A stretch of DNA of 64,000 nt from Verrucomicrobia bacterium LP2A. Its GTDB lineage: Bacteria; Verrucomicrobiota; Verrucomicrobiia; Methylacidiphilales; Methylacidiphilaceae. The stretch is from assembly GCA_000526255.1 (NCBI GenBank), contig JAFS01000001.1, positions 496,001-560,000 on the forward strand. Reading direction: 5' to 3'. Below the pieces are notes generated by a model. It did no database searches, had not been told where the DNA came from, and saw nothing but the letters and a program-made list of their open reading frames with translations. Positions 1 through 7,617 of the stretch are shown one piece after another (the stretch's first letter is position 1; the number at the start of each line of letters is the position of its first letter). A program made the position numbers and the translations under genes.

Positions 1-39
1 GCACCCGGTCAATCCTGGTTCGACGATGATACTGGTGAT

Positions 40-126
40 GCAGAACGTGCCTTCTGCGGGCACGGATAGGCATCAAAAAGCAACTTTTGGCTTGATATGT
101 TCTATTGTATGAGCAGAACGTGCCTT
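40..126. promoter_or_regulatory. Direct repeats upstream of abiEi-1
   Basis: The 14-base word GCAGAACGTGCCTT occurs twice, at 40-53 and 113-126. The first copy is also half of a small inverted repeat (GCAGAA-6-TTCTGC). The second copy runs up to the possible TTG start at 125. AbiEi antitoxins are known to repress their own operon by binding upstream repeats, so this pair is a plausible operator. That role is inferred from position only. Confidence 0.4.
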
Positions 127-139
127 GGCAAGGCACCAA

Positions 140-973
140 ATGCTGACGAACAGTACATCCCTCAAGACCCTGGGCCCCCAGGCGGCCAAGCTGGTGACGA
201 CGCTCCACGAGCAGAGCCGTTCCGTCTTCCGCCTCGAGGACGTCCGCGGCATCACGGGCCTCTCGGAGACCTCCGCGAGGAGCTTCGTCCGCAAGCTCGT
301 GGACCGGGGCGTGGCGGCCCGCCTGAAGCCCGGTCTCTACGTCCTGGTCCCCTTCGAGTTGGGCAGGGAGTGCCAGTACGCGGGCAACCCGCTCGTCGTC
401 GCCCGCGAGATCATGCATGGCGAGGAGTACTACCTCTCCCACTCCACCGCCATGGAGATCCACGGCATGACGACCCAACCCCAGCTGGTCGTCATCGTCA
501 GCACGCCCGAGCCTCGGCGGCCCGTGACGACGCTGGGCGTGGAGTTCCGGTTCGTCCGCTGCCGGCGCAAGCACCTTTTCGGACTCACCGAACACTGGGT
601 GACCAAGCAGGAGAAGGTGTGCGTGAGCGACCTGGAACGGACAATCATCGACGGGCTCAAACAGCCCCAGCACTGCGGCGGTCTGACCGAGGTCGCCAAG
701 GGCCTCTGGATGCGGCGCCAGGACGTGAACGCCGACCGGCTCGTCGAGTACGCCAAGCGGATCGGGGTCGGAGCGGTCGTGCGCCGGCTGGGGTTCCTGT
801 TGGAGACCTACGAGCTGGCGGCGCCGCCCGATCTCGACCGCCTTCGCGAGGGTCTCACGGCGACCTACGTCCGCCTGGACCCGGTGTTGCCGGCTGAGGG
901 GAAGCGCCTGCGCCGCTGGCGGCTTCAGCTCAACGTCGAACCCGAAGAACTCCGGGCCGTCGCGAGGACTTGA
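140..973 (+). CDS. abiEi: AbiEi-type antitoxin (type IV toxin-antitoxin), module 1
   Basis: A 278-residue protein (ATG at 140; a TTG at 125 in the same frame would add five residues) with the layout of AbiEi antitoxins. The N-terminal winged helix-turn-helix region (about residues 15-70) has the pattern SETSARSFVRKLVDRGVA followed by the LKPGLYVLVP wing. It leads into the C-terminal antitoxin domain with 'YYLSHSTAMEIHG' and the VSDLERTIIDGL motif typical of the family. AbiEi is a DNA-binding autorepressor that neutralises the AbiEii nucleotidyltransferase without stable complex formation. The next gene begins four bases after its stop and is the matching toxin, but that gene is split by a transposon, so the antitoxin is probably now orphaned. 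Confidence 0.85.
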   Translation: MLTNSTSLKTLGPQAAKLVTTLHEQSRSVFRLEDVRGITGLSETSARSFVRKLVDRGVAARLKPGLYVLVPFELGRECQYAGNPLVVAREIMHGEEYYLSHSTAMEIHGMTTQPQLVVIVSTPEPRRPVTTLGVEFRFVRCRRKHLFGLTEHWVTKQEKVCVSDLERTIIDGLKQPQHCGGLTEVAKGLWMRRQDVNADRLVEYAKRIGVGAVVRRLGFLLETYELAAPPDLDRLREGLTATYVRLDPVLPAEGKRLRRWRLQLNVEPEELRAVART

Positions 974-1381
974 CCCATGATTCCCCAGCGGGACCTCTCG
1001 CTTCTTTCCAACCGCCTCGTCGAGCGGGGAGGCCGGCGCATCCCGGAGACCGTTCTGGAGCGCGACTACTGCCTCTCGTGGCTCCTGGTGGGATTGTCCC
1101 GCAGCCCGCTCCGGGACCGCCTCGCGTTCAAGGGAGGGACCGCGCTCAAGAAGTGCTACTTTGCGGACTACCGGTTCTCCGAGGACCTGGACTTCACGTT
1201 GGTGGAAGAGACGCCGTGGGATGAGATCGAACGGTGTCTCGACGCAGCCTTCGAGGAGACGCGGAGGGCTTCCGGCGTGGAGATCCGTCTCGACCGTCTG
1301 GACCATCATTCCCACGAGAACAGCCACACGTTCTACCTGGCCTATGAGGGCCCTCTCCCGTCGGCGCGCGGGAAGACCTTG

Positions 1382-1500
1382 ACATCCTCTCCGGCCTAAA
1401 GTTCGGAGATTCCTACGGCGCTCAATCCGGGCTTAAACCGGAATGAGCCGCTTCGGTGGGTTCCTGCTGCTGGCGGCTCGATGCCGCTCACTTCACAGGC
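1382..1500 (-). ncRNA. Putative omega (guide) RNA of the TnpB element
   Basis: TnpB nucleases of IS605-type elements use a right-end RNA that overlaps the 3' end of tnpB, and take the first bases of the flanking host sequence as guide. Here that RNA would cover the tnpB tail and the right-end hairpin (1390-1408), and its guide would be the host bases just beyond 1382, read on the minus strand as CAAGGTCTTCCCGCGCGC. The 5' limit is arbitrary. This is inferred from family behaviour; no expression signal is visible. Confidence 0.35.
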
Positions 1501-2667
1501 GATCCGGGCGTGTCCCGCCCTTAAAACATTGATCGCGCCGACCAAATCGGCGTTTTCCTCAAAACCGCACTCCACGCACTCGAACCGGGCTTGCGTCCGA
1601 CGGTTGTCCGCCGACACGTGGCCGCAACACGGACAAGTCCGGCTCGTGTTCCGCGGCGGCACGACCAGAAGGCGGCCGCCTCTCCACTCCATCTTGTACT
1701 CCAGCTGCCGCCGGAACTCGAACCAGCCTTGGTCGAGGATGGACTTGTTCAGTCCAGACTTGGCCCGAACGTTTCTTCCCGGCGCATCCGCCGCGCCCGA
1801 AGCCGACTTGGACATGTTCCGCACCTGCAAGTCCTCGATGCACACCATCGCGTGGTTTTTGCTGATCGTGGTCGTGACTTTGTGCAGGGAGTCGCGGCGG
1901 GCATTGCCGATGCGGGAATGAATCTTCTGGATTCGGGCCTTGGCCTTCTTCCAGTTGTTGCTGAACTTGACCTTGCGGCTCATGGCCTGCTGCGCCTTGC
2001 GCAGGGCGGTTTCATGCCGCTTGAAGCTGTTGAGCGGCGCATAGAACGTGCCATCCGAAAGCGTGGCGAACCGCGCCACGCCCATGTCGATGCCGACCGC
2101 GCCGCCCTTCGGGATGGGTTGCTCGACTTCGCGCTCGGCCAGGATGCTCGCGTGCCACTTGCCGCAGGACTGGCTGACGGTGACGCTCCTCACTTCTCCC
2201 AACACGTCCCGGCTGAGGCGATAGCGCAGCCAGCCGAGCTTGGGCAGGAAGAGGCGGCCATTCGCCTGGTCGAGCTTGATCTGCTTCGGGTCGGGGTAAC
2301 GGAAGCGATCCGACTGGCCCTTCCTCTTGAAGCGCGGGAAGTCGGCCCGCTTGGCGAAGAAATTACCGTAGGCCCGCTCCAAGTCCTTGAGCGCCTGTTG
2401 CAAGGGATGAACGGGCGCATCGGCCAGCCAAGGCGCGACACGCCCGGAAGGCATGGGATCGCCGTTACGCCATTTCGTAAGCTCCTTGCACAGCCCGGCG
2501 TAACCGAGCCTCTTCTCTCCGGCATCGTAACGCGCCATCTGCAAGTTCAACGCCTCGTTGAACACAACCCGACACGAGCCAGCGAAGCGGCGCATTTGCC
2601 GCTCTTGTTGGCCGTCTGGCCGCAGTTGAAACCTGAAGGCTTGCAGCCGCCGCATGCGCTCAATCAT
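1396..2667 (-). CDS. tnpB: TnpB RNA-guided nuclease, IS605 OrfB family
   Basis: A 423-residue TnpB that looks complete. The N-terminal part carries the usual RLQAFRFQLRP strand and the ADFPRFKRKG motif. The RuvC-like catalytic site is intact: Asp in GIDMGVARFA (about residue 193), Glu in VCIEDLQVRNM (about 276) and Asp in ENADLVGAINVL (about 372). Between the last two is a four-cysteine zinc finger (CPCCG ... CVECG, about 340-368). TnpB cuts DNA next to a target-adjacent motif using an RNA from the element's right end, helping the element persist at vacated sites. The gene lies antisense to the abiEii gene it interrupts. Confidence 0.92.
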   Translation of the reverse strand: MIERMRRLQAFRFQLRPDGQQERQMRRFAGSCRVVFNEALNLQMARYDAGEKRLGYAGLCKELTKWRNGDPMPSGRVAPWLADAPVHPLQQALKDLERAYGNFFAKRADFPRFKRKGQSDRFRYPDPKQIKLDQANGRLFLPKLGWLRYRLSRDVLGEVRSVTVSQSCGKWHASILAEREVEQPIPKGGAVGIDMGVARFATLSDGTFYAPLNSFKRHETALRKAQQAMSRKVKFSNNWKKAKARIQKIHSRIGNARRDSLHKVTTTISKNHAMVCIEDLQVRNMSKSASGAADAPGRNVRAKSGLNKSILDQGWFEFRRQLEYKMEWRGGRLLVVPPRNTSRTCPCCGHVSADNRRTQARFECVECGFEENADLVGAINVLRAGHARIACEVSGIEPPAAGTHRSGSFRFKPGLSAVGISEL

Positions 2668-2779
2668 ACGGGCGTATCATGATGGATGCAAACGTTCCCT
2701 GGTCTCCGTGAAATGTCCAGTGACGAGTCCATCCAGCAACGGACACTCAGCCAAAGCTAACGCCTCCCCCGCTATCCTT

Positions 2780-2799
2780 CCCCGCCCTGAACGGCGAGG
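2780..2799. repeat. Left-end hairpin of the TnpB element
   Basis: On the minus strand this reads CCTCGCC GTTCA GGGCGGGG, a seven-pair stem (one G:T pair) with a five-base loop, 15 bases inside the deduced element end. Subterminal hairpins like this are the single-strand recognition structures for the Y1 transposase of the IS200/IS605 family. Confidence 0.6.
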
Positions 2800-3390
2800 C
2801 TTGTCGCGCTCCAGGTCAAGACGGACATTACGATCCGCGAGCGTTTAGTCCTGCCCCTTGAGGACCGCCCGGTGCTGCGCGGCTACGAGGAATACCGCGA
2901 CTTTCCCGAGGATGCCCGGATCCGCGTCTACTCCCTCGACGAGGTGGCGGTCGAGAAGACGGTCGCACTCTTGGACCGGGCCCGAAACGAGCCGCGTGAC
3001 CTGTACGACCTCTGGTTCCTCACGGCGGGCGGCCACGTGGACCTCTCCGACCTCACCGATCCCGTGGCTCGTAAACTGGAGTTCCGAGGGCTGACGCTGG
3101 CGCAGGTGCGCAAGGAGTTCACCGCCAAGGAGGCGCGCTACAAGAAACTCTGGCAGGTCCGCCTCGCGGCTCAGATGGCCGACCTCCCGGAGTTCGGCGC
3201 GGTCTACCGCGAGGTCCGGCGCGCCCTCCGGCAGGGAGGTTTCAGCGGATAGCCAAGTCGCTCGCCGGCAGCGCTGTTAGCCGCCGCAGTCAACCTTCGT
3301 GAGAAATGGCGGCTAGCCCAGCGTTGGGTGGCGGGGCGCGTCCCGAACCACCTGAACGAGAGCACAAATCGTGGCTTAACCCAATTAGCC

Positions 3391-3424
3391 GCTCCCCCCC
3401 TTACCCACTCAATTCAGCGAGGCC
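3391..3424 (-). mobile_element. Solo ISL3-type terminal sequence
   Basis: The minus strand from 3424 reads GGCCTCGCTGAATTGAG then TGGGTAA and a G-run. This is almost the same as the terminus of the ISL3 element ending at 7035 (GGCTCCTCGCTGAATTGAG, then the same TGGGTAA and G-run), with two bases missing. No matching transposase or second end is adjacent, so it is probably what remains after deletion of most of an insertion. It lies exactly where the helicase reading frame at 3409-3534 is cut off. Confidence 0.55.
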
Positions 3425-3534
3425 AGATCGACCTGCGCGTCGAGCAGAGTACGAGCCAGCTTCGCGGCATCCGCCACGGAATGCCGCCTGTTTAGCTCAT
3501 GAGCGAATAGCTTGGCGTGGTACTCGGTTATCAA
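3409..3534 (-). pseudogene. Truncated SNF2/DEAD-box helicase (first 41 codons)
   Basis: A TTG start overlaps the stop of the upstream HTH gene. The frame then reads ITEYHAKLFAHELNRRHSV followed by DAQVDLASLN and a stop. This resembles the extreme N terminus of large SNF2-related helicases found in accessory and restriction-like loci, which begin with a YHAKYFAHELTRR-like segment and DAQVDLNPHQV before helicase motif I. The match breaks off after DAQVDL at the ISL3-type end, so the helicase domains are missing. The assignment rests on recalled family sequence and the short length limits certainty. Confidence 0.6.
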
Positions 3535-3725
3535 GCCTTGCTGTCCCTTCTTTGCTCCTCGACTTTGCGCTTCATCCAGTTGGCGATCTCCTGACGTTCA
3601 AACCGCCAAGAACCGCCAACCTTGAAACCGGGAAGTCTGCCTTCCGCAGCAAGCTTGTAGGCCGTCTTCTCATTGATCTTGAGAAGCTCGGCCACTTCCC
3701 GGATCGTGAGAATCTCGTCGGTCAT
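3531..3725 (-). CDS. Excisionase-family HTH DNA-binding protein
   Basis: A 64-residue protein made of a single MerR-like/excisionase winged helix-turn-helix (HTH_17 type): ILTIREVAELLKINEKTAYK, then LAAEGRLPGFKVGGSWRF and IANWMKRK. The motif is complete. Its stop overlaps the TTG start of the helicase remnant (3409-3534), so the two were probably one operon, with the small protein as regulator. The rest of that system has been lost. Confidence 0.75.
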   Translation of the reverse strand: MTDEILTIREVAELLKINEKTAYKLAAEGRLPGFKVGGSWRFERQEIANWMKRKVEEQRRDSKA

Positions 3726-3881
3726 ATGCCACCCGGAATTGCCAACCGGGACAATATAGGGAAAAAACTGGAAAATCCGAGAAAAAACTTACTGGATTTC
3801 ATGGCCAGGCACGGACACTTGGGGTATGCTTGGTAGTTGGACGTGCTTCGGGGAAGCGACTGGGTTAGGGCTTTTAGGAAT

Positions 3882-3922
3882 CAATTGCGCAAAGTATCAA
3901 AAAATGATATCTTGCGCAATTG
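3882..3922. promoter_or_regulatory. Long inverted repeat (operator) over the start of abiEi-2
   Basis: Arms CAATTGCGCAAAGTATC (3882-3898) and GATATCTTGCGCAATTG (3906-3922) are inverted repeats with two mismatches, separated by seven A/T bases. Each arm contains the palindrome TTGCGCAA. The right arm reaches into the TTG start at 3920. AbiEi proteins repress their own promoter by bending DNA at inverted repeats, so this is very probably the operator, set so that binding blocks both promoter and start. Confidence 0.65.
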
Positions 3923-4723
3923 CGTACGGATTCTCCTCCCCTGCACGCCAGGGGCTATATAGAGGCCCTCGCCTCGCGCGGACGCTATCAGTTCAGCTCT
4001 GAAGAGGCCCGCAAGGCACTCGGGGTTTCGGGGCCTGCGGCCAAGCTGGCGCTGAACCGGCTGGCCCGGCAGGGCCTGATCGCCAGCCCGGCACGCGGCT
4101 TCTACGTCATCGTTCCGCCGGAATACCGCCGTCTCGGCTGCCTGCCGGCCGACCAGTTCATTCCGTCCCTGATGCAGCGGCAGGGCCTTGCCTACTATGC
4201 CGGACTGCTTTCAGCCGCCCAGTTTCATGGCGCCGCCCATCACCGGCCGCAGGAATTCCAGGTGATGCTCGCCAAGGCGCGCCGCCCCATTCGCTGCGGG
4301 CAGATGCGCGTCACCTTCCATATACGCAAGCGCCTCAAGGATGTGCCCGTGCAGACCTTCAACACGCCGCGCGGCACGGTCCTCGTCTCCACGCCCGAAG
4401 CGACGGCTCTCGACCTTGTTGGCTATCATGAACAGGCGGGCGGACTTGATGTGGTTGCGACCGTGCTTGCGGAGCTTGCCGAAAAGATCGATCCGGAAAA
4501 ACTGGCGGCGGCGGCGCAGACGGCACCGCTGCCGTGGGCACAAAGGCTGGGCTATCTCCTGCAAAAGATCAGCGCCGCGGACAAAGCCACCACATTGAAA
4601 GATTACGTCAGGCAGCATGCACGGCAGAGCGCCGCACTGCTGCCGGGAGCGCCTGCCAAAGATGCGCCGCGCGATGCGGCGTGGAAGGTGATCATCAATG
4701 CCGATGTGGAGGCGGAACTATGA
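3920..4723 (+). CDS. abiEi: AbiEi-type antitoxin, module 2
   Basis: A 267-residue antitoxin. The start is TTG at 3920, the only plausible one: an in-frame TGA sits at 3905 and no ATG or GTG follows in the conserved N terminus (ARGYIEALASRGRYQFSSEE). An N-terminal winged HTH (SGPAAKLALNRLARQGLI, then ARGFYVIVPPEYR) precedes the AbiEi C-terminal domain (LAYYAGLLSAAQFHG; STPEATALDLVGY). It is related only in fold to the antitoxin at 140-973, so the two modules are independent acquisitions rather than a recent duplication. Its stop overlaps the toxin start by four bases (ATGA), implying coupled translation. Autorepression through the inverted repeat at 3882-3922 is likely. Confidence 0.88.
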   Translation: MRTDSPPLHARGYIEALASRGRYQFSSEEARKALGVSGPAAKLALNRLARQGLIASPARGFYVIVPPEYRRLGCLPADQFIPSLMQRQGLAYYAGLLSAAQFHGAAHHRPQEFQVMLAKARRPIRCGQMRVTFHIRKRLKDVPVQTFNTPRGTVLVSTPEATALDLVGYHEQAGGLDVVATVLAELAEKIDPEKLAAAAQTAPLPWAQRLGYLLQKISAADKATTLKDYVRQHARQSAALLPGAPAKDAPRDAAWKVIINADVEAEL

Positions 4724-5541
4724 TTCCGCGCGACTACATCACGGAGTGGCGGGCGGAGGCGCCATGGGTGCAGGATTTGCAGGTCGAGCAGGACCTTGTC
4801 ATCAGCCGCGCGCTCGTGGCGATCTTCACCCATCCTCTGCTTGGGCGCGTGCTCGCCTTCCGCGGCGGGACGGCACTTTACAAGCTGCACCTGAAGCCGC
4901 CGGCGCGATACTCCGAAGATATCGATCTCGTACAGGTCAGCGCCGAACCCGCGGGTCCGATCATGGACGCGCTCCATGAGGCGCTCGATGGCTGGCTTGG
5001 TAAGCCGCGGTACAAGCAAAGCGAAGGCCGGGTGACGTTTTTCTATCGGTTTGACTCGGAAGACATGCCGCCGATCCCGCTCAGGCTCAAGGTCGAAATC
5101 AATTCGCGGGAGCATTTTGCAGTTTACGGCTACGCTCGCCTCCCGTTCGCCGTGTCCTCGCGCTGGTTTGAAGGCGACTGCGAGATCGCGACCTACGCAC
5201 TTGATGAGCTGCTCGGCACGAAGCTGCGCGCCCTTTATCAGCGCAAGAAAGGCCGCGACCTTTTCGATCTTTCCGTCGCGCTCAAAGAACCGTCTGCCCA
5301 TCCTGATCGCGTGATCGATGCTTTTTCTCGATACATGGCGCATGGTGGCCATCAGGTGTCGCGCGCCGAGTTCGAACAGAACCTCGATGCAAAACTGCGC
5401 GATCGGCAATTTGCCGCTGATATCGGCGCGCTACTCGCAACGGGCTACGCCTGGGACATTGGCGACGCCGCCGAAATCGTATCCTCGCGCCTCATCGCGC
5501 ACCTGCCGGGCGAGCCGTGGAAGGGCGAAGAAAAAAAATGA
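4720..5541 (+). CDS. abiEii: AbiEii nucleotidyltransferase toxin, module 2
   Basis: A 273-residue protein starting at the ATG that overlaps the antitoxin stop. The nucleotidyltransferase core is complete: LAFRGGTALYKLHL (about residues 46-60) followed by ARYSEDIDLV (about 65-74), the Gly-Gly plus paired Asp arrangement of the AbiEii/DUF1814 family. The C-terminal half has the usual LLGTKLRALYQRKKGRDLFDL motif. Unlike the first module, nothing interrupts this gene, so the pair is expected to work as a type IV toxin-antitoxin system giving abortive infection or plasmid-type maintenance. Confidence 0.9.
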   Translation: MIPRDYITEWRAEAPWVQDLQVEQDLVISRALVAIFTHPLLGRVLAFRGGTALYKLHLKPPARYSEDIDLVQVSAEPAGPIMDALHEALDGWLGKPRYKQSEGRVTFFYRFDSEDMPPIPLRLKVEINSREHFAVYGYARLPFAVSSRWFEGDCEIATYALDELLGTKLRALYQRKKGRDLFDLSVALKEPSAHPDRVIDAFSRYMAHGGHQVSRAEFEQNLDAKLRDRQFAADIGALLATGYAWDIGDAAEIVSSRLIAHLPGEPWKGEEKK

Positions 5542-5596
5542 TGCGGTGCAGGCAACTTCATCGGCCGGTCGTAATGGCCGGTCATTGGGTTATTTT

Positions 5597-5620
5597 AGGA
5601 TTGATATCCTGAATATTTTT
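5597..5620 (+). terminator. Possible weak terminator after abiE module 2
   Basis: AGGAT (5597-5601) and ATCCT (5606-5610) form a short hairpin followed by an A/T-rich tract ending in five T residues (5616-5620). The stem is only five pairs, so termination would be weak. It sits directly before the ISL3 end at 5621. Confidence 0.35.
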
Positions 5621-7035
5621 GCCTCTTCGCTGTTTCAAGTGGGTAGAGCGGGAAGATCGAGCCGCAACTTTCCGACTTTGAGGAACGCGGCAATTCTCAG
5701 GTAGGGGAAGCTCCGAAAGCCTCTGGCCATCCTTTTGGCCAGCTGGATCAGCCCGTTGATCGCTTCGATGGTTCCGTTGGTGATCCGGCTCTGGAGAAAG
5801 GCGATGATTCCCCCCAGAGGCTCTTGGATGGTTTTGGAGAGTCTTCGGAAGGGGGCAAGCCGACTGCGATCCGCCCACCGGAACCACCAGCGGAGCTCTT
5901 GGGGATCCTCCTGGGAGAGGATCTCTTGGAGAGCCTCCCGCAACCCAATGGCTCTTCCCAATCGAGGATAGGCGGCGCAAAGGGAACTCCGCAGACCCTT
6001 CTGCTCCTCGCTTCGCGTCCATTCGTTGCCTCAGAGCGCCCAGAGGCTTCCTTTCGGCAGCAACCCTTGACGCCCGAACTCCTTGCGCACCTGGTCCACC
6101 GCCTCTCCCGCCATCGGCATGAGCGGGAAAGGATCGAAAATCCTCTCCGCCTTCGGAAAAAACTCCCGGGCTCCAGAGATGGAAGAGGAGCTCATCTCCA
6201 TGCAGATTGCTTCGATCTGCCCTGGATCGGCATTCTGTTCCTTTCTCTCCTTGGCGAAGGCCTCCAGAGCCTCCTTTCCTCTCCCCTCGGCAAGGAAGAG
6301 CCGCTTCCGGCTCTTCGCATCGGTAACGACCGTCACGGAACGGTGGCCCCGCTTGCTCCTGGTCTCATCGACCAGGATCTTCTTGACCTCGCCCCAATCC
6401 CCGCGTCGGTAGGCCTTTTCCGCGGAATGCCCCAAGACGCGCCCGAGCCGGGGTTCTTGCTCCTTGAGCATCTCCGCCATCGCGGAAACCGATATCTCCC
6501 GGGAAAGCATCCACATGACCGCCTCCCTCATGAGGGTAAACCCGCTCCCCGCCCTGGCCCAAGGAACCTCCCCAGCCGAACTCCCTGCTCCAGACAGTCG
6601 ATCCGAGGAACCCGAGCGATCCACTCGGTCCGGTACTACCAGAAGTTCATCTGCCTCCAAAGCTTCTCCCACGGTGTCCTGCGTGGGGGGAAAGTCTTCG
6701 ACATTCCGGACAGGGAAACCGATGGCCTTGCTCGAAACCCTGGGCAGATCTTCAGAGCATGCTCCTTCGCGGAGAGCTCACTCCGGCTCACCTTCCCTTC
6801 CGAACCCAGTTGCAGCGCCGCAGCAAAAAGCTTGTTCGCGTCCATCCCGCAGCATCAACCAGGCAGCCCGGTCTGGCCATCCGCCCTCAAGGAGGATCGA
6901 CGAAGTCGAAGTGTCCTTGACGGCTTCCTCTCTCCCCAAAAATCCGTCGAAGACGGATGGCAAGAACCCCGCTTCTTGCCATCCCTTAACCGAAATCCGC
7001 TCCCCCCCGTTACCCACTCAATTCAGCGAGGAGCC
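5621..7035 (-). mobile_element. Decayed ISL3-family insertion sequence
   Basis: The ends are imperfect inverted repeats: plus strand from 5621 GCCTCTTCGCTGTTTCAAG then TGGGTA, and minus strand from 7035 GGCTCCTCGCTGAATTGAG then TGGGTA. The length (about 1.4 kb) and the GGCTC-type ends fit ISL3. The single transposase gene on the minus strand is broken into at least three frames. The eight bases outside each end do not match (ATATTTTT versus CGGAAAGG), so a target duplication is absent or was lost. The right end lies inside the yafQ-like toxin gene and truncates it. Confidence 0.75.
5635..6845 (-). pseudogene. ISL3-family transposase, frameshifted
   Basis: The coding remains run from ATG at 6845 to the stop at 5635 on the minus strand. 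The N-terminal piece (6636-6845) has the ISL3 start MDANKLFAAALQLGSEGK and a degraded zinc-finger segment with EKLWRQMNFW. The middle piece (6031-6672) has the DDE region: AMAEMLKEQEPRLGRVLG, ILVDETRSKRGH (catalytic Asp), VTVVTDAKSRKRLFLAEGRG and EAICMEMSS. The C-terminal piece (5635-5961) has FLQSRITNGTIEAINGLIQL and RGFRSFPYLRIAAFL (Glu region). At least two frame changes separate these, so no functional transposase is expected. Confidence 0.8.
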
Positions 7036-7195
7036 CGGAAAGGTCATGGTCCCGATGGCGTGGATCCAATGGCTTGTCACTCGCTAGCGCGGCCAGTATT
7101 AGCTTGAGCACGTCGTCAAGCGTTCTGCGGTCTCGCCCCTTGGCCTCCCCCTTGTAATCCCGCTTGAAGGCGGCCGGACGTTCAATCGTCCGCAT
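7014..7195 (-). pseudogene. yafQ: YafQ/RelE-type mRNA interferase toxin, C-terminally truncated
   Basis: The frame begins MRTIERPAAFKRDYKGEAK and reaches KPLDPRHRDHDLSG, the N-terminal two thirds of a YafQ-type ribosome-dependent endoribonuclease. At that point the sequence enters the ISL3 terminal repeat and ends after GLLAELSG. The missing part would hold the catalytic segment (the YafQ pattern continues with a CH..PDxLLIY region and a terminal His). The start overlaps the upstream antitoxin gene by 14 bases. The toxin is almost certainly inactive. Confidence 0.72.
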
Positions 7196-7447
7196 GCAGG
7201 TCAGCCATTAATTCGTCAACAGCGATAAACTTCTTGCCTTTGCCGACCTCCAGCTCGGCGATAGCCTCCCTTGTTGTCGCGTTCGGCACCTTTACCTCAA
7301 AGGGCAAGCGGCGTTCCTTGGCAACGCGCAGAAGAAGGACACGGATGGCGTCCGAGATCGATAATCCCATCGCCTTAAGCGCACTGGCCGCGTGCTCCTT
7401 GGTGGCGGTGTCGATCCGGGCGCGGACTAAGTATCGGCGGTGCTCAT
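7182..7447 (-). pseudogene. dinJ: DinJ/RelB-type antitoxin with a start-proximal frameshift
   Basis: The conserved body reads LVRARIDTATKEHAASALKA, then MGLSISDAIRVLLLRVAKER and LPFEVKVPNATTREAI, the ribbon-helix-helix DinJ family. The natural N terminus MSTADT begins at ATG 7447, but one base is missing before LVRARID, and the ATG frame stops at once (7427). An internal ATG at 7370 could give a 62-residue form lacking the first strand of the DNA-binding domain. Together with the truncated toxin this looks like a dying module, although a one-base sequencing error cannot be excluded. Confidence 0.7.
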
Positions 7448-7617
7448 GTGCCTTGCTGTAGTCACATTGTGACTATCCCGCAAGGCCCAAGATTCACGCC
7501 GACAACATCCGGGGGCTGCTGGTGATGACGGCCCTGTACAGCCAACGCGGCATCTCGATCTCCACTGAGTCGATCTGCCCAGAACTAGGGGGTTGCATCT
7601 ATTCTCGGACGGATGGA

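Larger units (their letters stand above)
1382..2814 (-). mobile_element. TnpB-only IS200/IS605-type element (IS1341-like)
   Basis: The boundaries are set by where the interrupted abiEii frame stops and resumes. The element has one gene (tnpB, minus strand) and no tnpA. Reading along the minus strand, the upstream flank ends in TTGAC directly before the element, which fits the target-adjacent motif used by IS605-type elements. A hairpin lies in each end: CCTCGCC-GTTCA-GGGCGGG at 2780-2799 (left end) and CTCCG...CGGAG around 1390-1408 (right end). There is no target duplication, as expected for this family. Lacking tnpA, it would need a transposase supplied from elsewhere. Confidence 0.85.
977..3252 (+). 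pseudogene. abiEii: AbiEii toxin gene split by a TnpB element
   Basis: The N-terminal part (977-1381) encodes the nucleotidyltransferase core with the FKGGTALKK motif and RFSEDLDFTL, the AbiEii metal/nucleotide site. The reading then runs into transposon sequence and stops at 1399. The C-terminal part resumes in the same frame at 2815 (VKTDITIRERLVLPLED) and continues to the stop at 3252, through the ARNEPRDLYDLWFL motif. Removing 1382-2814 restores one continuous protein of about 281 residues, the normal length for the family. This toxin normally transfers nucleotides to target RNA; as it stands only a truncated product of about 140 residues can be made. The flanks are otherwise intact, so the insertion looks recent. 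Confidence 0.88.

Noticed and set aside
1-7450. Considered as an active multi-gene defence island
   Set aside because: Only abiE module 2 looks intact; the helicase, DinJ/YafQ and abiE module 1 are all broken, and no restriction, CRISPR or retron genes are present.
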